From contig JADFNK010000029.1 of NCBI GenBank assembly GCA_022563405.1, positions 1 through 32,091 on the forward strand: a stretch of DNA of 32,091 bases, written 5' to 3'. The stretch is from Gemmatimonadota bacterium (lineage in GTDB: Bacteria; Gemmatimonadota; Gemmatimonadetes; Longimicrobiales; Gaopeijiaceae). This document shows positions 25,225-32,091 of this stretch, piece by piece. A program made the translations under genes and the position numbers. Numbering within the stretch: position 1 is the first letter of the stretch; each line of letters starts with the position of its first letter. The notes under the pieces were generated by a model. It saw only the letters and a program-made list of their open reading frames with translations. It was not told the DNA's origin and did not search any database.

Positions 25225-26438
25225 CGAATCGCCGGCGTCTTCTCACCATAGCAGGAATTCTGGTCGGAGCGAGCGGCGTTGCGGGGGTGATGATCATGGT
25301 GCGGCCCGACCCGCCTCGCCGCCCTGCCGAGCCGCAGTCGCCCATCGTGTCCGTCGAGACCGTGGTGGCGGGGTCCGGTCCGATCCCGGTCTTCGGAGCC
25401 GGAACCGTGCGTCCACTTTGGGAGATCGACATCGCAGCCGAGGTGGGCGGCAAGATCGTGGCGGTCAGCCCCAACTTGCAGAGCGGCGGCCACGTGTCAG
25501 CGGGCGAAGTCCTCGTCCGCATCGATCCCGCCGAGTACGAGAATCGGGTCCAACAGGCCGAGGCCGACGTAGCCACGCAGCGGGTCGCCCTGCTCCAGGC
25601 GGAGCAGGAGGCCCAAATCGCGCGGACCGAGTACGAGCAGTTCCGCGCCCGGGAGAATCGCCGAGGAAACGCTGCCGCGCCCCCGAGTCCCCTGGTGCTC
25701 CGCGAGCCTCAATTACAGGCGGCCCGGGCCGCGCTGGCTCGAGCGGAGGCCCAGCTGCGCGACGCCGAGCTGGTGTTGTCCCGCACGGCAATCACGTCTC
25801 CCTTCGACGGGCGGGTCCGGAACGAGGTCGCCGACTTGGGTCGCCTGGTCACCGCGGGGCAAAGCCTCGGGCAGATCTATGCCTCGGACGCGGTGGAGGT
25901 CGTGGTCCCCGTCTCCGACGACGACGCTTTTCTGATTCCGAACCTGTGGTCGCTCCAGGCCGGTGACGACGACCGCTCCATTCCGGCGACGGTGACCATC
26001 GAATACGGCGCTCGGCGCTTCTCCTGGGAGGGATACGTCGACCGGGCCGAAACCGCGCTCGACGAGCAGACCCGCACCATCGACCTGGTGATCCGGGTTC
26101 CAGATCCGTTCAGCCCGGGGCGGGCGGTCGAGGGCTCCGCGGAGACCGGTGCAGGGCCGCCTCTCCTGGTCGGACAGTTCGCTCAGGTCGCCATCGAAGG
26201 ACTCGAGTTGGCGGAGTACTTCATCCTGCCCCGTCGAGCGCTGCGCCCCGGCAACGAGGTCTGGGCGATCGCCGCGGACGGGCGGGTGCAGATCGTCGCG
26301 GTGGACCTGCTCCAGGAAACCGACGAGCAGCTCTACGTGGTCGGCGACTTCACCGAAGGACAGTTCGTGATCGTGGCCGGTATCAACCTCGCCACGAACG
26401 GCATGGAAGTCCGCCTGAGCGACGGAGGAAGGCGCTAA
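25221..26438 (+). CDS. Membrane-fusion protein (HlyD/AcrA-like) of an RND pump
   Basis: 405 residues. One N-terminal hydrophobic segment (~8-27) anchors it in the inner membrane. Residues ~55-105 contain a first lipoyl-like half (WEIDIAAEVGGKIVAVSPNLQSGGHVSAGEVLVRIDP). A helical hairpin (~106-185) follows, rich in Ala, Glu, Gln and Arg, which contacts the outer-membrane channel. The second lipoyl half is SRTAITSPFDGRVRNEVADLGRLV, and beta-barrel and membrane-proximal domains complete it. GTG 25221 is chosen because it overlaps the previous TGA and has GAGGAG upstream. It links the permease to the outer-membrane factor, and four bases separate it from the permease gene. Confidence 0.95.
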   Translation: MTNRRRLLTIAGILVGASGVAGVMIMVRPDPPRRPAEPQSPIVSVETVVAGSGPIPVFGAGTVRPLWEIDIAAEVGGKIVAVSPNLQSGGHVSAGEVLVRIDPAEYENRVQQAEADVATQRVALLQAEQEAQIARTEYEQFRARENRRGNAAAPPSPLVLREPQLQAARAALARAEAQLRDAELVLSRTAITSPFDGRVRNEVADLGRLVTAGQSLGQIYASDAVEVVVPVSDDDAFLIPNLWSLQAGDDDRSIPATVTIEYGARRFSWEGYVDRAETALDEQTRTIDLVIRVPDPFSPGRAVEGSAETGAGPPLLVGQFAQVAIEGLELAEYFILPRRALRPGNEVWAIAADGRVQIVAVDLLQETDEQLYVVGDFTEGQFVIVAGINLATNGMEVRLSDGGRR

Positions 26439-26442
26439 CGTC

Positions 26443-29400
26443 ATGACCCGCACGCCCGAGGACGTCCGCGCGGACAAGGCGCGCGAGCTGTGGGGAACGG
26501 TCGACGACCACCACGGCCCCATCGCGTACATGGCCAAACACAGGGTGGCCGCAAACCTGCTCATGATCTTCGTGATCAGCGCGGGATTCGTGTCGCTTGG
26601 GACTCTGGTGCAGGAGGTTTTTCCGGAGTTCAGCCTCGACGTGATCACGATCACGGTCCCCTACCCTGGCGCGACTCCCGACGACGTGGAGGAATCGATC
26701 CTGCTCAAGATCGAGGAGCAGGTACAGTCGGTGGAGGGAATCGACGAGATCACCTCCACCGCTGCCGAGGGCATTGGCATCGTCACGCTGCAGCTCAAGC
26801 TCGGCGCGGACGCGAGTGAGGCGCTCGACGACGTGAAGGCCGAAATCGACCGGATCACGACGTTCCCAGTCGACGCGGAACGCCCGGAGATCCGCGAGCT
26901 CACGACTCGCCAGAGCGTGATCAAGCTCGCGATCTTCGGTGACGTTTCGGAACGGACGCTCAAGGAGATCGCGTACCGCACCGAAGACGCTCTCTCCCGG
27001 CTCGATGAGGTCTCGTACGTGGCCACGAGTGGCGTAAGGCAGTACGAGATCTCGATCGAAGTCGATCAGAACACCCTGCGCGCGCTGGGTCTCACGCTAG
27101 GCGACATCTCGCGTGTGGTTCGCCAGAGCAGCCTCAATCTCTCGGCCGGGAGTATCGAGACGCGCGACGAGCAGGTGAGAATCCGCACGCTCGGGCAGAA
27201 CTACGAACAGCAGGATTTCGAGTCGATCGTCGTCATCAGCCGTCCGGACGGGACGGTCGTGCGCTTGGGAGACATCGCCACGGTGATCGACGGCTTCCAG
27301 GACGCGGACCTCATCACCCGCTACAACGGCATGCCCGCTGCGCTCGTGGAGGTCTACCGCACGTCCGACGAACGCGTTCTGGACATCGTGGACGCGATCG
27401 AAGTCGCGCTTGCGGAGGACATCATTCCGGGGCTACCGGAGGGAGTTTCCCTGGAGGTGTGGAACAACGACGGGGACATGCTCGCGGACCGCTTGCAGTT
27501 GATGTTGAAGAATGCGGCGCTCGGCCTGGTGCTGGTCCTCGTGGCGCTGACGCTCTTCCTCGAGCTGGGCCTCGCGATCTGGGTAGCCGCCGGGATCGCG
27601 ATGTCCTTCATCGGAACGCTGGCGGTGATGATCGTGGTGGGCGTCTCGATCAACGTGATGTCACTGTTCGCCTTCATCCTCGCGGTTGGAATCGTGGTGG
27701 ACGATGCGATCGTGGTCGGGGAGAATATCTACTCGGAGCGGGAGCGAGGAGTGCCGGGCCTGCTCGCCGCGATACGCGGCGCCAAGCGAATCACGGGCCC
27801 GGTCGTCTTCGCCGTATTGACGACGATCACCGCGTTCTCGCCCTTGCTCTTCGCGCCCGGCCCGCTCGGGAAGATCCTGGGGGCGGTCCCGATCATCGTG
27901 ATCTCGGTACTGATCCTTTCGCTCATCGAGTCGCTCTTGATCCTACCCCATCACCTCTCGCACCTACCCGAGCCACACACTCAGGGTAAGACCGGCATAT
28001 CCCGCCAGATCATGCGGGTCCAGCAATCCGTCGACGCGCGGCTCCAGGCCTTCATCAAGGGGCCGTTGGAGCGGGGGCTCCGTTTCACCACCAAGGAACC
28101 GGGCATCATCATCGCGGGGGCGGTGGCGATGATCATCGTGTCCGTTGCCCTCATACCCGCGGGGCTGGTTCAGGTCGAGTTCTTTCCCGACGTGGAGGGC
28201 GACAACGTCGTCGCCGACCTCGAGATGCCGGAGGGCACGTCGGTCGAGCGGACGCGTCAGGTAACCGAACGGCTCCGACTGGCCGCCGGGCGCGCCGTCG
28301 AGCGACTCGAGTCTGAGCGGCCGGCGGACTCTCCGCCGCTCATCCGGGCCATCTACAGCGTGGTGGGCCAACCACCGTCCATCGGTGGGCCTGTCGCGGC
28401 GATCTCGCTGAGCACTCCTTCTGGGAATCGAGCGTACGTGGACGTGCGGCTCCTCGGCGCGGAGGAAAGGACCATTCCCGCCGCACGCTTCGAGCAGGTC
28501 TGGAGGGAGGAGATCGGGAGCCTTCCCGAGGCTCGCTCGCTGACGTTCTCCGCAAGTCTCGTCAACATCGGTGCCCCGGTTCAGGTGGAGTTGTCGCACC
28601 CCGATCCCGCCCAGTTGAAGGCGATCGGGGATCGCGTGATGGATGAGCTGGAGTCCCTGGCTGGTGTTTTCGACATAAGAAGCGACCAGGATCAGGGACT
28701 CAAAGAGATTCAGCTTCGTCTGAGGCCCGAAGCTCGCACGCTGGGCCTGACTCTGGACGAGGTCGCTCGACAGGTCCGAGCGGCGTTCTTCGGAGACGAG
28801 GCGCTGCGGGTGCAGCGGGGGCGTGAGGACGTTCGAGTCTACGTACGCCTGCCTGAGGAAGAGCGCAACGCCATCGCGGACGTTGGGGACTACATGGTCC
28901 GCACGCCGACCGGCGGCCAGGTCATGCTGAGTCGGATCGCCCGAGTCTCCTTCGGTAGCTCACCCACCACGATCCGCCGAAAGGCCGGTCAGCGTATTCT
29001 CACCATCACCGGGGACGTCGACCCCGCGATCGTGACGGGGCAGGTGGCCTCGCGCGAGCTGGAAGACGTCATCCTCCCGCCCATCGCCGCCGAGGACGGC
29101 CGGCTCACCGTCAGCTTCGGTGGCGCACAACAGCAACAGGCGGAGTCGTTCAGCGCCATCGGGCGCGGCTTCGTCCTGGCCTTGTTGGTGATGTACGCAC
29201 TGCTGGCGATCCCCTTCGGCTCGTACATCCAGCCTCTCATCATCATGGCGGCCATCCCATTCGGGATCGTAGGGGCGATTTGGGCTCACCTCGCCATGGG
29301 CCTCTCTCTGGGGCTGCTCTCGGTCTTCGGGATCCTCGGGCTGTCTGGCGTCGTGGTGAACGACTCACTCGTCATGATCGATTTCATCAACGAGGAACGC

Positions 29401-29709
29401 CGGAACGGGATGGGGGCACGTGACGCGATCATCAAAGGTGCGAAGGCACGCTTCCGCCCCATCATGCTCACCTCGCTCACGACCTTCCTGGGCGTGGCGC
29501 CGCTCGTTTTCGAGCGGAGTCTCCAGGCTCAGTTCCTCATCCCGATGGCGGCGTCGCTAGCTTTCGGAATCTTGTTTGGGACGGCGATCCTCATGCTGCT
29601 GGTGCCTGCTCTGGCGATGATTCAGGCGAACGTGGAGGAGTGGTGGGCGGAGCAGCGTGCGAAGCAGCTCCCGATGTCAGCCGCGGAGCTGGGCGCCACC
29701 GGAGATTGA
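26443..29709 (+). CDS. RND-family efflux permease
   Basis: 1088 residues, full length. A first TM segment near residue 35-55 is followed by a large periplasmic loop, then TM helices 2-6, with the duplicate arrangement in the second half. The proton-relay helix carries V-V-D-D-A-I-V-V-G-E-N-I, matching the paired aspartates of TM4 in AcrB-type pumps. The second half shows IPFGSYIQPLIIMAAIPFG and the LSGVVVNDSLVMIDFINEERRNG element. It looks like a hydrophobic/amphiphilic efflux (HAE-like) transporter rather than a heavy-metal pump, but substrate type is not certain. Proton-driven export through the preceding fusion protein and outer-membrane channel. ATG 26443 follows GGAGGAAGG. Last gene of the three-gene operon. 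Confidence 0.95.
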   Translation: MTRTPEDVRADKARELWGTVDDHHGPIAYMAKHRVAANLLMIFVISAGFVSLGTLVQEVFPEFSLDVITITVPYPGATPDDVEESILLKIEEQVQSVEGIDEITSTAAEGIGIVTLQLKLGADASEALDDVKAEIDRITTFPVDAERPEIRELTTRQSVIKLAIFGDVSERTLKEIAYRTEDALSRLDEVSYVATSGVRQYEISIEVDQNTLRALGLTLGDISRVVRQSSLNLSAGSIETRDEQVRIRTLGQNYEQQDFESIVVISRPDGTVVRLGDIATVIDGFQDADLITRYNGMPAALVEVYRTSDERVLDIVDAIEVALAEDIIPGLPEGVSLEVWNNDGDMLADRLQLMLKNAALGLVLVLVALTLFLELGLAIWVAAGIAMSFIGTLAVMIVVGVSINVMSLFAFILAVGIVVDDAIVVGENIYSERERGVPGLLAAIRGAKRITGPVVFAVLTTITAFSPLLFAPGPLGKILGAVPIIVISVLILSLIESLLILPHHLSHLPEPHTQGKTGISRQIMRVQQSVDARLQAFIKGPLERGLRFTTKEPGIIIAGAVAMIIVSVALIPAGLVQVEFFPDVEGDNVVADLEMPEGTSVERTRQVTERLRLAAGRAVERLESERPADSPPLIRAIYSVVGQPPSIGGPVAAISLSTPSGNRAYVDVRLLGAEERTIPAARFEQVWREEIGSLPEARSLTFSASLVNIGAPVQVELSHPDPAQLKAIGDRVMDELESLAGVFDIRSDQDQGLKEIQLRLRPEARTLGLTLDEVARQVRAAFFGDEALRVQRGREDVRVYVRLPEEERNAIADVGDYMVRTPTGGQVMLSRIARVSFGSSPTTIRRKAGQRILTITGDVDPAIVTGQVASRELEDVILPPIAAEDGRLTVSFGGAQQQQAESFSAIGRGFVLALLVMYALLAIPFGSYIQPLIIMAAIPFGIVGAIWAHLAMGLSLGLLSVFGILGLSGVVVNDSLVMIDFINEERRNGMGARDAIIKGAKARFRPIMLTSLTTFLGVAPLVFERSLQAQFLIPMAASLAFGILFGTAILMLLVPALAMIQANVEEWWAEQRAKQLPMSAAELGATGD

Positions 29710-29768
29710 CGCCGGCTTCGCTGATCCCCTGAGGGTCGATCGTCCCGGCGGATGCATCAGGGGTCACC

Positions 29769-29782
29769 CAGGCATGAGCCTG
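29769..29782 (+). terminator. Hairpin CAGGC-atga-GCCTG after the RND operon
   Basis: A perfect 5-bp stem with a tetraloop, followed by a pyrimidine run (TCCCCCCTT), 59 bp beyond the permease stop. A second, longer inverted repeat (CCCCTGA at 29726 with TCAGGGG ending 29763) precedes it. Together these could end the efflux transcript before the glycerophosphodiesterase gene; the lack of a true T-run keeps confidence modest. The rest of 29710-29870 shows nothing more. Confidence 0.4.
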
Positions 29783-29870
29783 TCCCCCCTTGGTCGACGA
29801 GCTTTGGTCCGAGGGCTACCTTGAGCTGAAAGGACCCAGGTACTGCCATCCCAACAGAGCGCCGCCAAGG

Positions 29871-30842
29871 ATGAAACGACTCCGTTGTACAGTTTTCCAT
29901 GCGGCTCTGGCCCTATGTGCGGGCTGCTCCCTGGAGTCCACGGAGCAAGCCGACCTGTCCGCTGAGTCGGCAGCCGCCCTGCTGGTCGCCCATCGAGGAG
30001 CGTCGGCATACGCCCCGGAGCATACCATGGCGGCGTACCAGCTTGCGATCGAGCAAGGTGCCGACTTCATCGAGCCCGACCTCCAGCTCACTCGGGACGG
30101 GGTGCTGATCGCTCTCCACGATCTCACGCTCGGGCGCACGACCGACGTGCGCGAGGTGTTCCCGGACCGCTTCCGTGAGGAGTTGGTACGTGGCGAGACC
30201 GTTCGCCGGTGGTATGCGAATGACTTTACGCTCGAGGAGATCAGGCGGTTGGACGCGGGCTCCTGGTTCGGTGAGCGGTTCCAAGGGGTGCGGATCCCCA
30301 CACTCTCGGAGGTGATCGAGCTCGCGAGCGGCCAGGCCGGGATCTTCCCGGAGACGAAAGCCCCTGATGTGTACGGCGAGCGCGGGTACGACATGGAGCG
30401 ACTCCTCTTGGATGAGCTCGAACGGCACGGGCTCCACAAGCGGAACGCGGACCCGTCGACTCCGGTCATCATCCAGTCCTTCAGCGCGGAAAGCCTGAGG
30501 ATTCTCCGCCATGATCTGGCTACGGACTTGCCGTTGACGTTCCTCATCTCGGGTCCGGCGGCCGACGAATGGCTCACGGCCGAAGGGCTCGCCGAGATCA
30601 GTGAGTTCGCGACCGGGATCGGCCCGACCAGGAGCCTCTTACTCGAGCACCCGGGCGCGGTCGATCTGGCCCACCAAGCGGGGCTGACCGTAATTCCCTG
30701 GACGTTCGCGGCGAGAGGTCCCGATGGGTCCACGACCGTCGTAGAGGAGATGGCGCATTTCCTGTTCGAGTTGGGCGTCGACGGACTCTTCACCAACAAC
30801 CCCGACCTGTTCCCGAGGACCCCTCCGGACGAAGGCTCCTAG
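29871..30842 (+). CDS. Glycerophosphodiester phosphodiesterase lipoprotein
   Basis: 323 residues. Signal ending L-C-A-G-C19, a lipobox, so lipid-anchored outside the inner membrane. The GDPD barrel begins at H41-R42-G-A, continues with E50-H-T, then E68-P-D70 as metal ligands and H83 in ALHD, the expected catalytic set; FPETKAPDVYG and the C-terminal LGVDGLFTNNPDL also match GlpQ. It would hydrolyse glycerophosphodiesters (deacylated phospholipids) to glycerol-3-phosphate and an alcohol, using Ca2+ or a similar metal. ATG 29871 is the signal-peptide start, with AAGG directly before it (spacing very short); the frame extends upstream to 29790. The PhnD-like gene begins only four bases after the stop, implying an operon that links phosphodiester cleavage with phosphorus uptake. 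Confidence 0.92.
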   Translation: MKRLRCTVFHAALALCAGCSLESTEQADLSAESAAALLVAHRGASAYAPEHTMAAYQLAIEQGADFIEPDLQLTRDGVLIALHDLTLGRTTDVREVFPDRFREELVRGETVRRWYANDFTLEEIRRLDAGSWFGERFQGVRIPTLSEVIELASGQAGIFPETKAPDVYGERGYDMERLLLDELERHGLHKRNADPSTPVIIQSFSAESLRILRHDLATDLPLTFLISGPAADEWLTAEGLAEISEFATGIGPTRSLLLEHPGAVDLAHQAGLTVIPWTFAARGPDGSTTVVEEMAHFLFELGVDGLFTNNPDLFPRTPPDEGS

Positions 30843-30846
30843 ACCT

Positions 30847-31818
30847 ATGAGAGCCCCAGGCTACCATGCTCTGGGGGCGCTCGGGGCACTCGGAGCGCTC
30901 ATCTTGGGTTGCGCGGGTCCACTCGTCGAGGACTGTGTCCACGGCGACCTCGACCCACGCTACTGCGACGCGAATGGCGATCTCGTTGCGGACCCGCCCC
31001 GGGATTCGCTGAGGTGGCTCGATCCCGAGCGGTTGATCTTCGCTTACACGCCCGTGGAGGATCCGGCTCAATTCAGAGGCGTCTGGGCGGGATTCCTCGC
31101 CCACCTCGAGGAGGCCGTGTCCAGGGACGTACTCTTCTTCCCGGTGCAGTCGAACGCCGCGCAGATCGAAGCCATGCGGGCCGGGCGACTCCACATCGCA
31201 GGGTTCAACACGGGAAGTGTTCCTCTGGCCGTGAACTGCGCCGGATTCGTGCCGACCACGATGATGGCTCGTGAGGACGGGTCCTTCGGGTACGAGATGG
31301 AGATCCTCACCCATCGCGAGAGTGGGATCGAGTCGATCCAGGATCTCAGGGGTCGGACCCTGGCTTTCACGTCCCCTACCTCGAACAGCGGTTTCAAAGC
31401 TCCCTCGGTTCTCCTCGAGGAGGAGTTCGGGCTGGTCGCCGATCGAGACTTCCAGACGGCGTTTTCGGGAAGACACGACAACTCGGTGCTCGGGGTCCTC
31501 CAACGTGACTACGACGCCGCCGCGGTAGCGAATATCGTGATCGATCAGGTTTTGGCACGCGGGGTCGGGAGCCGGGACGACCTGCGCGTCCTCTATCGCT
31601 CCGAGACCTTCCCCACCACGGCCTACGGTGTGTCGAACCGGCTCGATCCGGATCTCGCCGAAGCGGTCGTCGAGGCATTCTACACGTTCGACTGGGAGGG
31701 GAGTGCTCTCGACGCTGAATTCGAAGAGAACAGTTTCATCCCCATCTCCTACGAAGGCCACTGGGCCGTCATCCGCCGGATCGACGTAGCATCGGGGACG
31801 AGCTGGCACTGCCGATGA
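30847..31818 (+). CDS. PhnD-like phosphonate/phosphate ABC transporter substrate-binding lipoprotein
   Basis: 323 residues. Alanine/glycine/leucine-rich signal with lipobox I-L-G-C22. The mature part follows the PhnD/phosphate-phosphite binding fold: LIFAYTPVEDPAQFRGVWAG, the loop FFPVQSNAAQIEAMRAGRLHIAGFNTGSVPLAV, LRGRTLAFTSPTSNSGFKAPSVLL, and a GRHDNSVLGVLQRDYDAAAVAN segment, typical of PhnD. It captures a phosphorus oxyanion or phosphonate in the periplasm and feeds an ABC permease. The exact ligand cannot be told from sequence; the neighbouring GDPD raises the chance of a phosphate ester or phosphate. Start ATG 30847; its TGA overlaps the phnC-like ATG (ATGA). Confidence 0.93.
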   Translation: MRAPGYHALGALGALGALILGCAGPLVEDCVHGDLDPRYCDANGDLVADPPRDSLRWLDPERLIFAYTPVEDPAQFRGVWAGFLAHLEEAVSRDVLFFPVQSNAAQIEAMRAGRLHIAGFNTGSVPLAVNCAGFVPTTMMAREDGSFGYEMEILTHRESGIESIQDLRGRTLAFTSPTSNSGFKAPSVLLEEEFGLVADRDFQTAFSGRHDNSVLGVLQRDYDAAAVANIVIDQVLARGVGSRDDLRVLYRSETFPTTAYGVSNRLDPDLAEAVVEAFYTFDWEGSALDAEFEENSFIPISYEGHWAVIRRIDVASGTSWHCR

Positions 31819-32091
31819 GCGGGGCGCAACAACCCCTGAGGATCCAGGACCTGGTCGTTCGCTACGGCCGGAATGAACCCGTGATCTCGGGCGTCTCGAT
31901 CGAGCTCGGCCCCAAGGAGATCGTCGGCCTGATCGGAGCGTCCGGAGCAGGCAAGAGCACCCTTCTTCGAGCGGTTCAGCGCCTCGTGGAGCCGGAGTCC
32001 GGGCAGATTTTCCTCAACGGAATCGAACTTACCGGCCTGCCACCCCGGGAGCTTCGCGGGGCCCGTCGACGGCTGGGTATGATCTTCCAGG
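31815..32091 (+). CDS. phnC: PhnC-like phosphonate ABC transporter ATPase (5' part only)
   Basis: The first 92 residues are visible; the rest lies beyond the window. LRIQDLVVRYGRNEPVISGVS opens an ABC domain, Walker A is GASGAGKST at about 43-51, and the Q-loop is reached in RRRLGMIFQ. LNGIELTGLPPRELR is typical of phosphonate/phosphate-type PhnC ATPases. It powers import for the binding protein encoded directly upstream. The start codon overlaps that gene's stop (ATGA), so translation is coupled; a PhnE-type permease gene would be expected next, outside the window. Confidence 0.9.
   Translation, partial: MSGAQQPLRIQDLVVRYGRNEPVISGVSIELGPKEIVGLIGASGAGKSTLLRAVQRLVEPESGQIFLNGIELTGLPPRELRGARRRLGMIFQ

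Noticed and set aside
1..32091. CRISPR array, tRNA or rRNA, defence island or phage cluster
   Set aside because: No regularly spaced repeats with unique spacers, no tRNA-like folds, and no phage structural, integrase, nuclease or toxin families were found.

Overview
This is a GC-rich window of about 32 kb from a bacterial chromosome. Signal peptides, lipoboxes, an outer-membrane factor and a complete RND tripartite pump show a Gram-negative (diderm) cell. The gene mix fits an environmental Gemmatimonadota- or Acidobacteriota-like lineage: a heme/copper-monooxygenase fusion, many secreted lipoproteins, an M28B peptidase, a DUF6351 hydrolase, a double-HTH TetR and a degenerate IS91 copy. No rRNA or taxonomic marker is present, so this placement is inference. 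I saw no rRNA, tRNA or CRISPR array.

Layout. 1-1367 (-): 3'-truncated secreted protein with a CxxCH heme motif followed by a PHM/DBH-like copper monooxygenase module. 1512-2705 (-) and 2791-4539 (+): divergent MFS and POT transporters. 4703-5398 (+): FKBP lipoprotein, preceded by an exact 21-bp tandem duplication. 5420-8287 (-): GrpB-like protein coupled to an aldo/keto-reductase-Rid fusion, then a membrane-anchored cupredoxin. 8512-12182 (+): LAL-type LuxR regulator overlapping a cyclophilin lipoprotein gene. 12210-14177 (-): ABC-F ATPase. 14320-14748 (+): RcnB-like secreted protein. 14743-16229: degenerate island with a frameshifted IS91-family transposase remnant and a small lipoprotein gene. 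16230-18865 (+): GlcG/HbpS protein and DUF6351 hydrolase. 18944-20218 (-): class I aminotransferase. 20458-22713 (+): M28B metallopeptidase. 22717-23472 (-): TetR regulator with two HTH domains. 23674-29709 (+): outer-membrane factor, membrane-fusion protein and RND permease. 29871-32091 (+): glycerophosphodiesterase lipoprotein, PhnD-like binding protein and PhnC-like ATPase, cut by the window edge.

How the genes work together. The clearest functional units are (a) the divergent TetR/RND efflux locus, whose intergenic DNA holds three imperfect direct repeats and overlapping palindromes over an AT-rich promoter; (b) the GDPD-PhnD-PhnC unit, which looks like extracytoplasmic phosphodiester cleavage linked to ABC import of a phosphorus compound; and (c) the AKR-Rid/GrpB pair, in which the AKR domain has lost three of its four catalytic tetrad residues. 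The most novel-looking points are the AKR-Rid probable pseudoenzyme, the tandem-HTH TetR with its composite operator region, and the GDPD/PhnCD linkage. No single completely new system is evident.
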